DNA of 64,000 bases, from the NCBI RefSeq assembly GCF_001591385.1, contig NZ_BCUU01000001.1, positions 62,001-126,000 of the forward strand. Direction: 5' to 3'. The position numbers and the translations under genes were made by a program. The stretch comes from Variovorax soli NBRC 106424. GTDB lineage: Bacteria; Pseudomonadota; Gammaproteobacteria; Burkholderiales; Burkholderiaceae_C. The notes beneath the pieces are model-generated. The model was given only the letters and a program-made list of their open reading frames with translations. It was not told where the DNA came from and searched no databases. Shown piece after piece: positions 27,711 to 35,477 of the stretch; the first letter of the stretch is position 1, and every line of letters starts with the position of its first letter.

Positions 27711-28732
27711 GGATCGGCACGCCCGTGGCTGCATCGGCGCTGACTGTCGAGCGCACGCCCCTGCAAAGTACGCTGCGCACCGGCGCGTTCGCGCATCCTC
27801 CGCTGGGCGCGTTGGCCTATGGCGAATCCAGCGAAGCAGCCTGGATGAGCGGCGTCAATGCGCCCATCCTGCTCGGGCAGGCACCCCAGGCCGACCTGCT
27901 GCTCGCCGGCGCACGCGTCGACACGGGCCGAAGCGGCGCCGTGCGCTGGCGCACCGACGGCCGCTGGGCCTTCGGCACCGTCGACCTGCCCGAAGACGGC
28001 AAGGGGCTCGAATCGACCGCCGACGCCGCCTATCGCGACCTGTTCCAGGCGCTGCAGGACACCGGATGCCCGCACCTGCTGCGCATCTGGAACTACCTGC
28101 CGCGCATCAACGAAGACGGCGGCGGGCTGGAGCGCTACCGCCAGTTCAACATGGGCCGCCAGCAAGCCTTCATCGACGCCGGGCAGGCAATCTACGAAGG
28201 CTCGCCGGCCGCCTGCGCGCTGGGTGCGCAACGCGGCGGCCTGGCGATCCGCTTCCTGGCCGGCCAGGCGGCGCCGCTGGCCATCGAGAATCCGCGCCAG
28301 GTGTCGGCCTACCGCTATCCCCGTGACTACGGGCCGCGCCCGCCCACCTTCTCCCGCGCAGCACTGGCGGACATCGGCGCCGGCCAACTGGCCCTGCTCA
28401 TCTCGGGCACGGCCAGCATCGTCGGCCATGCCACGGTGCACCTGGGCGACGTCGCCGAACAGACGCGCGAGACCTTGCGCAACCTGGACGCGGTGGTCGA
28501 GGCCGCCAACCAGCGCTGCAACGCCGGCTTCGATGTGGGCGGACTGCACGGGGTGGTCTATGTCCGCCACCCCGCAGATGCGCCACGCGTGCGGGACGTG
28601 CTTTCCGACACCCTGGGTGCCGACGCCCCGTTCCTGCGGCATGCCGTCTTCCTGCAAGCCGACATCTGCCGCCAGGACCTGCTGGTCGAGATCGAGGCCC
28701 ATGCCGTCGCCCGCGGCGCACTGAAGGCATAG
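27707..28732 (+). CDS. chorismatase family protein (XanB2/FkbO/Hyg5-like)
   Basis: 341-residue protein resembling the chorismatase family, which hydrolyses chorismate to hydroxybenzoates or dihydroxycyclohexadiene acids; XanB2-type members supply 3- and 4-hydroxybenzoate for xanthomonadin and ubiquinone. Recognisable segments are LLRIWNYLPRIN, ERYRQFNMGRQQAF and the C-terminal RidA-like half (GLHGVVYVRHPADAPRVRDVL). The start is GTG at 27707, overlapping the methyltransferase stop as GTGA. Its location in the locus suggests it makes the aryl starter unit that the AMP-ligase at 39.4-41.2 kb would activate. Product specificity (3-HBA, 4-HBA or DCDC) cannot be read from the sequence by eye. Confidence 0.8.
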   Translation: MRIGTPVAASALTVERTPLQSTLRTGAFAHPPLGALAYGESSEAAWMSGVNAPILLGQAPQADLLLAGARVDTGRSGAVRWRTDGRWAFGTVDLPEDGKGLESTADAAYRDLFQALQDTGCPHLLRIWNYLPRINEDGGGLERYRQFNMGRQQAFIDAGQAIYEGSPAACALGAQRGGLAIRFLAGQAAPLAIENPRQVSAYRYPRDYGPRPPTFSRAALADIGAGQLALLISGTASIVGHATVHLGDVAEQTRETLRNLDAVVEAANQRCNAGFDVGGLHGVVYVRHPADAPRVRDVLSDTLGADAPFLRHAVFLQADICRQDLLVEIEAHAVARGALKA

Positions 28733-28748
28733 GCACTGCACCTCGCGC

Positions 28749-29549
28749 ATGAAGCGTCTTCTTCGCAGGGCACAGCCCTTTCTCCTGGCGCCGCCGCTCT
28801 ATGCGCTGCTGATCGCGCTCGGCTTCGTGTCGCTGCTGTGGAACCTGCTGGCGCTGCCGCTGCGCGTGTTGCTGCCGCAGGCGTTGGGCCGCAGGCTCGG
28901 GCGCGCCGTCATCGCGCACTCCTACCGGCTGTTCTGGGCCGCGGCCTCCGCCAGCGGAATGATGCGGGTGGATGCGTCCTGCCTGGACGTGCTCAAGGAC
29001 GAGCGGGGCCTCATCATCGTCGCCAACCATCCCACCATGCTCGACGCCCTGCTGCTGGTGGCACGACTGCCGCGCAGCGCCTGCATCATGAAGGCCGACC
29101 TGATGCGCAACGTTTTTCTCGGCGCGGGTGCCAGGCTGGCGTGCTACATCCCCAACGATTCGGCCCGCGCCATGATCCGCCTGGCTGTGCAAGACCTGCG
29201 CCATGGCGGGCAACTGGTGATCTTCCCCGAAGGCACACGCACCGAAACGCCGCCGCTCGATCCTTTCCGGCCCGGCGTCACACTCATCGCCAAGCTGGCC
29301 AAGGCACCGATCCAGACCGTCTACATCGAGACCGACACGCCCTACCTGCGAAAAGGCTGGCCCATCTGGCGCGTGCCGCCGCTGCCCATCCGCGTCAAGC
29401 TGCGACTGGGCCGGCGTTTCGCGCCGCATGCCGACAGCGAAGCGCTGCTGCGCGAGCTTGAACAGTACTATCAGGGCCCCTTGAAAGAAGAGCGCGCCTC
29501 CGACGCGACAGCTGCATGCACGAGCCATCGCGCACCCACCTTGTCCTGA
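28749..29549 (+). CDS. PlsC-like 1-acylglycerol-phosphate acyltransferase family protein
   Basis: Membrane-bound lysophospholipid acyltransferase with a hydrophobic N-terminus (residues 10-60), the catalytic HxxxxD motif in ANHPTMLDAL and the FPEGTR motif. In aryl-polyene loci such enzymes are thought to help assemble the lipid anchor carrying the polyene. It starts 16 bp after the chorismatase stop and its 3' end overlaps the glycosyltransferase start by 34 bp, so the four plus-strand genes form one operon. Confidence 0.85.
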   Translation: MKRLLRRAQPFLLAPPLYALLIALGFVSLLWNLLALPLRVLLPQALGRRLGRAVIAHSYRLFWAAASASGMMRVDASCLDVLKDERGLIIVANHPTMLDALLLVARLPRSACIMKADLMRNVFLGAGARLACYIPNDSARAMIRLAVQDLRHGGQLVIFPEGTRTETPPLDPFRPGVTLIAKLAKAPIQTVYIETDTPYLRKGWPIWRVPPLPIRVKLRLGRRFAPHADSEALLRELEQYYQGPLKEERASDATAACTSHRAPTLS

Positions 29550-30292
29550 TTCCCAGCTACAACACCGGCGAACGCCTGTTTTCCACCGTGGCCGCGGCGC
29601 GCGCGCAGTGGAGCCCCGTGTGGGTGGTGATCGACGGCAGCACCGATGGCACCGGCGAGCGCCTGCAGGCCCTGGCCGCCACCGACCCCGGCCTGCGCGT
29701 GTTCGTGCTGCCCACCAACCAGGGCAAGGGTGCGGCCGTGCTGCACGGCCTGCGGCAGGCGCGCGCGCAAGGCTTCACGCACGCCCTCACCATGGATTCG
29801 GACGGGCAGCATCCGGCCGATCTCATCCCTTCGTTCATGGCGCGCTCGCAGGCCAGGCCCGAGGCCATGGTGCTGGGCAAGCCCGTGTTCGATGCCAGCG
29901 CACCGCTGCTGCGCGTGCGCGGCCGGCGCATTTCCAATAGCTGGACGGAACTCGAAACCCTGTTCGCCGGCATCGGCGATTCGCTCTACGGGTTTCGGGT
30001 CTACCCCATCGCGCCGCTCATCGCGGTCATGCAGGGCCAGCCCTGGATGCGCCGCTTCGACTTCGACACCGAAGCCGTGGTGCGCCTGGCCTGGCGCGGC
30101 GTCAAGCCGATCAACATCGACGCGCCGGTGAAGTACCTCAGCGCCGAGGAAGGCGGCGTCTCGCACTTCAACTATGTGCGCGACAACGTGCTGCTCACCT
30201 GGATGCACACGCGGCTGATGCTCGAGTTCGGGCTTCGGCTGCCGCTGCTGATCTCGCGTCGGCTGCGCAAGGCGCCGCCGTTCCAGCCCTGA
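29516..30292 (+). CDS. GT2 family glycosyltransferase
   Basis: Inverting glycosyltransferase of the GT-A fold. The N-terminal nucleotide-sugar region carries IDGSTDGTGERL and the metal-binding DSDGQHPAD. At 258 aa with no long C-terminal membrane segment it resembles the dolichol-phosphate-mannose synthase-like enzymes seen in aryl-polyene and xanthomonadin clusters. It probably transfers a sugar to the lipid carrier of the polyene (inference from context). It is the last gene of the plus-strand unit, convergent with the araC-type gene 26 bp away. Confidence 0.85.
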   Translation: MHEPSRTHLVLIPSYNTGERLFSTVAAARAQWSPVWVVIDGSTDGTGERLQALAATDPGLRVFVLPTNQGKGAAVLHGLRQARAQGFTHALTMDSDGQHPADLIPSFMARSQARPEAMVLGKPVFDASAPLLRVRGRRISNSWTELETLFAGIGDSLYGFRVYPIAPLIAVMQGQPWMRRFDFDTEAVVRLAWRGVKPINIDAPVKYLSAEEGGVSHFNYVRDNVLLTWMHTRLMLEFGLRLPLLISRRLRKAPPFQP

Positions 30293-30317
30293 AAAGCTGC
30301 GAACGAGGGGACTCCCT

Positions 30318-31346
30318 TCACCCAGGCGGCTTGCCGGCAGGCGCCATCGTCACTCCGGCTCGCCGACTCGCCTCCTGCCGCAGGTAGGCCGATGGCGACA
30401 AGCCCGACCAGCGGCTGAACGCCCTCGAAAATTCCTTGCCCGATTCGTAGCCTGCGTCCTCGGCGATGCGCACCAGCGGCATGGTGCCGGCCTCCATGGC
30501 CTGTGCAGCCACGGCCATGCGGTGCGCAGTGAGATAGCTGATCGGCGTGACCCCCACCAGATCCTTGAATCGCTCGGCGAAGCGCGTGCGAGACAAGCCT
30601 GCCTCGCCGGCGAGCGTGGCGACGCTCCAGGCCTGCCCCGGCGCACGGTGCATGGCCATGAGCGCGCGCGCGATGTTCGGATCGCCAAGACCGCGCAGCC
30701 AGCCTCCGCTTTCGCGGTTCCGTGCGGGCAGATGGGCCCGCAGCAGGTTCACCAGCAGCAGTTCGCCCATTCGTGCGGCGGACAGCCGCCAGCCGGCGCG
30801 GCGTTCGAGCGTTTCCTCCACCAGGCCCTGCATCGTCTGCCCGAGCACGCCGGCCATCGGCAGGTCCGCCTCGCGCATGCGAATGAACGGCGGCAGAACG
30901 CTCAGCACGACATGGCGGCAGTAGGCCGAGAACCAGATCTGCGCGGAGAACATCTCGGTCATCTCGCCGCCACCGCCGTGCTCGAAGACCAGCGGGTTCT
31001 CGTCACGGGGACCGCGCGCGTGGCGAGCGATCATGTCGGCGAACGGCGTGGTGCGGGCGCCGGGCGCGCTGACCAGGCGATGCGGCACGCCGGGCCGCAT
31101 CATGACGAGATCGCCGGGCTCGATGCGCATGGGCGGCATGCCTTCGATCTCCAGCCAATAGGAGGCGCGCCGCGCGAGCCGGATCATCGCGCCCGGCACG
31201 CCGTCCGAGGACAGGCCCCACGGCTCGCTGAGCGAGAAACGCGCCGTCACCGCATGCTCGGACCGGCAGATGGCCAGCACCTCGCTCAGGACATCCACGG
31301 CGTTGGATTCGTGCTCCTCTGATGGGGCTGGACGAATGGCGGTCAT
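30318..31346 (-). CDS. AraC family transcriptional regulator
   Basis: 342-residue regulator with an N-terminal cupin-like sensor (AraC_binding/cupin_6 type; EPGDLVMMRPGVPHRL) and a C-terminal double helix-turn-helix (WSVATLAGEAGLSRTRFAERF and IAEDAGYESGKEFSRAF). The start at 31346 (MTAIRPAP) is selected because the region upstream belongs to the divergent intergenic space. It faces a FAD monooxygenase gene across 127 bp and is the obvious candidate to control it. It interrupts what would otherwise be a continuous biosynthetic locus. Confidence 0.9.
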   Translation of the reverse strand: MTAIRPAPSEEHESNAVDVLSEVLAICRSEHAVTARFSLSEPWGLSSDGVPGAMIRLARRASYWLEIEGMPPMRIEPGDLVMMRPGVPHRLVSAPGARTTPFADMIARHARGPRDENPLVFEHGGGGEMTEMFSAQIWFSAYCRHVVLSVLPPFIRMREADLPMAGVLGQTMQGLVEETLERRAGWRLSAARMGELLLVNLLRAHLPARNRESGGWLRGLGDPNIARALMAMHRAPGQAWSVATLAGEAGLSRTRFAERFKDLVGVTPISYLTAHRMAVAAQAMEAGTMPLVRIAEDAGYESGKEFSRAFSRWSGLSPSAYLRQEASRRAGVTMAPAGKPPG

Positions 31347-31473
31347 AACGGGGGCCCCGGCGGTTGAACGCGAAGGGGCCTGCTTGAAGAATCCAGGCTC
31401 ACTCCTGCGGCGGTGAGGCGTTTCGATGATACCCACCGCCGGCCAGCCGATTGCACCTGAAGAAAGAAGCGAA
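31347..31473. promoter_or_regulatory. divergent promoter/operator region araC-type regulator / FAD monooxygenase
   Basis: A 127-bp gap between divergent starts. It holds an imperfect dyad, ctcac-N10-gtgag, and a GC palindrome (ggggcccc), either of which could be a regulator site. I see no convincing sigma-70 hexamers. Confidence 0.35.
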
Positions 31474-32628
31474 ATGAACACCAAGCCTCAAGCCGGCCGA
31501 TTGACCATCGGCATCGCAGGCGCCGGCATCGGCGGCCTGGCCGCCGCCATCGCGCTGCGCCGCGCCGGACACGACGTGATCGTGTTCGAGCAAGCCAGGC
31601 AGTTCGCGCGCGTGGGCGCCGACATCAACCTCACGCCCAACGCAGTGCGCGCGCTCGACGGCCTGGGCGTGGGCGAAGCCGCCCGGGTGACGGCCGCGCG
31701 CCCCACGCACCGCATCAGCCGCAGCTACGACAGCGGCGAAGAAACATCGCGCCTGGAAATGGCGGAAACCGCCGAGCAGAAGTACGGCGCGCCGCAGCTG
31801 ACCATCCACCGCGCCGACCTGCTCGCGGCGCTCACCGAAGCCGTGCCCGCCGAGTGCATCCAGCTGGGCCGGCGCGTGCAGGCCATCGCCCAGGATGCGC
31901 AGGGCGTCACGGTGCGATTCGAAGAAGGCGACGAGATGCGCGTGGACGCCTTGCTGGGCGCCGACGGCATCCACTCGGCCGTGCGCACCGCCATGTTCGG
32001 CGCCGAGAGCCCGCGCTTCACCGGCATCGTGGCCTACCGCGCCGTGGTGCCGGCCACCAGCGTGGCGGGGGTGCCCAACCTGGGCGCCTTCACCAAGTGG
32101 TGGGGCCCCAATCCGCAGAGCCAGATCGTCACCTTCCCGCTCAACCGCGGCAAGGACATCTTCATCTTCGCCACCACCGCACAAGACAGCTGGCACCTGG
32201 AGTCGTGGACCGCGCCGGGCAGCGTGGAGGAGCTGCGCGCCCAGTACGCCGACTACCACCCCGAGGCACGCGCCCTCCTCGATGCCTGCGACACGGTGCT
32301 CAAGACCGCCCTGTACGAGCGCGATCCGATGCCGGCGTGGACCCAGCGACGCCTCGCGCTGCTGGGCGACGCCGCCCATCCGATGCTGCCTTTCATGGCC
32401 CAAGGCGCGGGCATGGCCATCGAGGATGCGGTGGTGTTGGCGCGTCACCTGGAGGGTGCGAGCACCCTGACCGTGAGCGCTGCGCTGGAGCGCTATGCCG
32501 CGGCCCGCATGGAACGCGCCGCCAAGGTGCAACTGGGGTCGCGCGGCAACAACTGGCTGCGCGAGGGCGGCAACGCGGACTGGGTCTACGGCTACGACGC
32601 CTGGACCGTGCCCCTGGCATCGCAATAG
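31474..32628 (+). CDS. FAD-dependent aromatic monooxygenase
   Basis: Class A flavoprotein hydroxylase (salicylate hydroxylase / 3-hydroxybenzoate 6-hydroxylase / 6-hydroxynicotinate monooxygenase group). Visible are the FAD-binding GxGxxG (GIAGAGIGGLAAAIALRRAG), the DG motif (GADGIHSAVR) and the GD motif (LLGDAAHPMLPFMAQGAGMAIEDA). The start at 31474 (MNTKPQAG) is preceded by gaagaaagaagcg; the open frame begins at 31426. It would hydroxylate an NADH-fed aromatic substrate; given the nearby chorismatase, a hydroxybenzoate is a plausible but unproven substrate. It is divergent from the AraC regulator and convergent with the FabG-like gene. Confidence 0.87.
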   Translation: MNTKPQAGRLTIGIAGAGIGGLAAAIALRRAGHDVIVFEQARQFARVGADINLTPNAVRALDGLGVGEAARVTAARPTHRISRSYDSGEETSRLEMAETAEQKYGAPQLTIHRADLLAALTEAVPAECIQLGRRVQAIAQDAQGVTVRFEEGDEMRVDALLGADGIHSAVRTAMFGAESPRFTGIVAYRAVVPATSVAGVPNLGAFTKWWGPNPQSQIVTFPLNRGKDIFIFATTAQDSWHLESWTAPGSVEELRAQYADYHPEARALLDACDTVLKTALYERDPMPAWTQRRLALLGDAAHPMLPFMAQGAGMAIEDAVVLARHLEGASTLTVSAALERYAAARMERAAKVQLGSRGNNWLREGGNADWVYGYDAWTVPLASQ

Positions 32629-32647
32629 ACGCCGCGCCCGGCAGGGT

Positions 32648-33379
32648 TCAGATCATTCCGCCGTTGACCGAGATCACCTGCCCGGTGATGTAGCCCGCCT
32701 CGTCGCTGGCCAGGAAGGCGGCCAGCGCCGCCACTTCCTCGGGCGTGCCGGCGCGCTTGCTGGGCACCATCTGGTCGATCAGCGCCTTGTCGAACACCGC
32801 ATCCGCCATGGGCGAGGCGATGATGCCGGGCGCGATCGCGTTTACCGTGACGCCGCGCGCCGCCACTTCCAGCGACAGCGACTTGGTGGCGCTGTTGATC
32901 GCTCCCTTGGCCGCCGAGTAGTTCACCTGCCCCCGATTGCCGGTGAGCGAGGCCACGGACGACACGTTGATGATGCGACCCCAGCGGGTGCGCAGCATGG
33001 GCAGCAGCAGAGGCTGCGTCACGCGGAAAAAGCCGTTGAGCGAGACGTCGATCACCTTGTGCCACTGCTCGGCGCGCATGCCGGGCAGCACGGCGTCGTC
33101 GTGCACGCCGGCGTTGTTGACCAGGATCTGCACCGGCCCGCCGGCCAGGATCTTCTCGCAGGCCTGCGCGCAGGCTTCGTCGCTGCGCAGGTCGAACACA
33201 TGGCATTCGGCAGTGCCGCCCGCCTTGACGATGTCGTCGGCCAAGGCCTGCACCGACTCGGGCCTCGAGTTGGCGTGCAGCAAGACCGTGGCGCCGCCTG
33301 CCGCCAGCCGCCGTGCCATGGCCTGGCCCAGCGCGCCGCTGGCGCCGGTGATGAGTGCGCGTTTTCCGTTCCAGCTCAT
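32648..33379 (-). CDS. 3-oxoacyl-ACP reductase FabG-like (ApeQ/KR type)
   Basis: Short-chain dehydrogenase of 243 residues that would reduce the beta-keto group on the growing polyene chain. The NAD(P)-binding motif GASGALGQ, NNAG, catalytic Ser in NVSSVASL and the YxxxK motif in NYSAAKGA are all intact. The start at 33379 overlaps the upstream dehydratase stop (ATGA). It is the last gene of the minus arm; after it comes the convergent monooxygenase, where loci of this type usually encode a ketosynthase. Confidence 0.9.
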   Translation of the reverse strand: MSWNGKRALITGASGALGQAMARRLAAGGATVLLHANSRPESVQALADDIVKAGGTAECHVFDLRSDEACAQACEKILAGGPVQILVNNAGVHDDAVLPGMRAEQWHKVIDVSLNGFFRVTQPLLLPMLRTRWGRIINVSSVASLTGNRGQVNYSAAKGAINSATKSLSLEVAARGVTVNAIAPGIIASPMADAVFDKALIDQMVPSKRAGTPEEVAALAAFLASDEAGYITGQVISVNGGMI

Positions 33380-33846
33380 TGCGTGCCTTCCATGGATGCG
33401 AGGGGCGTGTTCAACACCACCACGGCCCGCCCCTGCGCCAGCGGGCGGCCGTCGGCGCCCTGCACGCTGAATTCGTAGAGGACCTGTCGTTCGTCGCCCG
33501 ACAGGCGATGGGCATGCACCTGCATCGCGCCCTCGACCTGGTCGAGCCGGTCGACGCCGAAGCGGACGGTGCGGACGCTGGCGAGGTAGCCGGCCGAAGG
33601 CGCCTGCCCCGCACTGGCCGTGAGGCCGCCGTGCAATGCCATGGCCTGCGCCGCGTACTCGATGGCATTGGGCGCCAGCAGGCCGCTGGCGGTGCGCAAG
33701 GGGTTGCCGGCGTCGCGGTGCGTCGTGGTGCTGCAATGGATGCGCTGCGCATCCCAGCTTTCGAGCTTTTCCAGCAGGCACATGCTGCCGCGATGCGGAA
33801 TGCGCTCGGCGATACCGGCGCGGTCGAGTGTCTGCACTGTGCTCAT
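33376..33846 (-). CDS. FabZ-like 3-hydroxyacyl-ACP dehydratase (ApeP type)
   Basis: 156-residue hot-dog fold protein with an N-terminal IPHRGSMCLLEKL segment (His as in FabA/FabZ dehydratases) and central ANAIEYAAQAMALH-like helix. In aryl-polyene pathways this enzyme removes water from the 3-hydroxyacyl intermediate to make the conjugated double bond. The start at 33846 overlaps the methyltransferase stop by ATGA and its own stop overlaps fabG, so the three are translationally chained. Confidence 0.82.
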   Translation of the reverse strand: MSTVQTLDRAGIAERIPHRGSMCLLEKLESWDAQRIHCSTTTHRDAGNPLRTASGLLAPNAIEYAAQAMALHGGLTASAGQAPSAGYLASVRTVRFGVDRLDQVEGAMQVHAHRLSGDERQVLYEFSVQGADGRPLAQGRAVVVLNTPLASMEGTQ

Positions 33847-34607
33847 TTCAGGTCTGCCACCAGCAGGACATTGGCAAACGGCGTGCCGCGGCTCATGGGC
33901 AGGCTGCGCACCGCGAAACCCTGGCGCTGCAGCAGCGCCATCCACTCGGCCAGCGGCCGCCCCCAGGTGGGCGCCACCCTGTGGCCGCGCACGCGCGTGA
34001 CGGTGCGGTCGACCCACTGGCTGATGCGGTAGCCGCGACGGCTTGCCGCATCGCCCACGCGCAGCAGAAGGCGCGCGGGGGTACCGGGCTCGCGCTCGCC
34101 GGCGCCCTGCTCCAGGGCCTGCCGCACGTTGGCCAGCACGCCCTCCTGCGCCTTCAGGTCGACGTAGTGCAGCACGTCGAGGATCACCACCAGGTCGCTG
34201 GGCGGCATGGCCGCATGGCGCATGTCGCCGCACACGAAGGCCGGCGCCGGCTGCAGGTGGCCGACCGCGCGCGTGGCACGGTCGATGTCGCGCGGCATCA
34301 GCTCGATGCCGGTGTAGTCCACCCTGGCAGGCGTGGCCGACCAGTCGGCAGGCCAATTCAGCCTGGCCTGCATGTCGCTCATGGAGGACAGCAGGCTGGC
34401 GAACAGGCCCTGCCCGCAACCGATGTCGAGCACGCGCCGCTGCCCCGGCGCGATCAGCCCTTCCTCGATGAGCCCACGAAAGACCGGGTCGCGCCCCAGC
34501 TTGCCGCGCGCGAAATGCCAGGCGAAGCGGCCGGCCTGCCGGTAGGGCTGCGTGGCCGCGTCGTGAAGACGCTGCCACGCAGCGTCCGGATGGTGGCGCG
34601 GGCTCAT
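33843..34607 (-). CDS. class I SAM-dependent methyltransferase
   Basis: 254-residue methyltransferase with motif I VLDIGCGQGLFASLL, an acidic ribose-binding residue in TGIELMPRD and VVILDVLHYVD. The long N-terminal helix region and C-terminal WMALLQRQGFAVRSLPM are as seen in small-molecule methyltransferases. Position in the chain (overlapping the deacetylase stop and the dehydratase start) suggests it acts on the pigment or its lipid carrier; the acceptor is unknown. It is a second methyltransferase for the locus besides the one at 26.9 kb. Confidence 0.83.
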   Translation of the reverse strand: MSPRHHPDAAWQRLHDAATQPYRQAGRFAWHFARGKLGRDPVFRGLIEEGLIAPGQRRVLDIGCGQGLFASLLSSMSDMQARLNWPADWSATPARVDYTGIELMPRDIDRATRAVGHLQPAPAFVCGDMRHAAMPPSDLVVILDVLHYVDLKAQEGVLANVRQALEQGAGEREPGTPARLLLRVGDAASRRGYRISQWVDRTVTRVRGHRVAPTWGRPLAEWMALLQRQGFAVRSLPMSRGTPFANVLLVADLK

Positions 34608-35425
34608 GGTGCCAGCCCCTGCGGCAGGGTGACCGAGCGCAGGCCCTGCGCCTGCAGGCGCGCCAGCAAGGGCGGCAGCACCTCCAGCACCACGGGCAGA
34701 CCCTCGGGCGACCGCGCCGCATTGCCGTCATGCAGCAGGATGATGTCGCCGCCGGCAAGGCCGCGCGTGAGGCGCTCCAGCACGCGCTGCGCATCGCCCT
34801 CGCGCGTGTCGAAGCCGCGCCGCGTCCAGCTCACCAGCGTGAGGCCCATGCGCTGGAGCACGGGCGCCAGGAACATGTTGCGAAAACCGGCCGGCGCGCG
34901 AAAGCAGCTGGGCGTCTGCCCCGAGACCTGCGCCAGGATGCGCTGCGCGCGCCCGAGCTCGTCGGCATAGGCCCTGGGACCCAGGAACGAGAAGTCGTGG
35001 CGATGGCGTGCCGTGTGGTTCTGGATGCTGTGGCCGCGCCGGACGATCTCGCGCGCGACGGCCGGATACTGGGCCGCCCGCTCGGCAATGCAGAAGAAGG
35101 TGGCTTTCTGGCCGGCGGCATCCAGCAGGTCGAGCACGGCCGGCGTCACGTCGGGATCGGGGCCATCGTCGATGGTGATGGCCACCTCGCCGCGCGCCGC
35201 CGCCGCGGCAGGAAGGCGCGAGACATTGCGGCCCAGCAGCGTGCTGCGCGGCGTCAGGCCCGCGGCCGTGATCACCAGGTGGTTGAGCGCCACGGCGGCC
35301 AGTGCCCAGGGCGCCGCACCGGGCACCGACACCGCGGCCGCCAGGGCCAGCAGGTGCCACGCAATGCTGGCGCCCACGAAGGGCGTCAGGAGTCGGAGAG
35401 TCGAATCGGTAGCGGTGTAGGACAT
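34604..35425 (-). CDS. polysaccharide deacetylase (NodB homology) family protein
   Basis: Carbohydrate esterase family 4 domain with the metal triad: DDGP in AITIDDGPDPDVTP (two Asp) and the His motif GHSIQNH. One or two hydrophobic segments near the N-terminus (residues 15-60) suggest membrane attachment. The start at 35425 (MSYTATDST) gives 273 aa; the longer frame to 35518 overlaps the exporter gene. In this locus it could trim an N-acetyl group from the sugar added by the glycosyltransferase, which is inference. Confidence 0.83.
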   Translation of the reverse strand: MSYTATDSTLRLLTPFVGASIAWHLLALAAAVSVPGAAPWALAAVALNHLVITAAGLTPRSTLLGRNVSRLPAAAAARGEVAITIDDGPDPDVTPAVLDLLDAAGQKATFFCIAERAAQYPAVAREIVRRGHSIQNHTARHRHDFSFLGPRAYADELGRAQRILAQVSGQTPSCFRAPAGFRNMFLAPVLQRMGLTLVSWTRRGFDTREGDAQRVLERLTRGLAGGDIILLHDGNAARSPEGLPVVLEVLPPLLARLQAQGLRSVTLPQGLAP

Positions 35426-35477
35426 GCGAGCGAAAGTGCGTCGGACAAGCGGCCCGTTCTCAGCCAGCCATTTTCCC

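Noticed and set aside
33376-34794. 472-residue minus-strand frame spanning the methyltransferase and deacetylase region
   Set aside because: Only its C-terminal 156 codons (from 33846) match a hot-dog dehydratase; the upstream part overlaps the well-supported methyltransferase in another frame and is Arg/Ala-rich noise.
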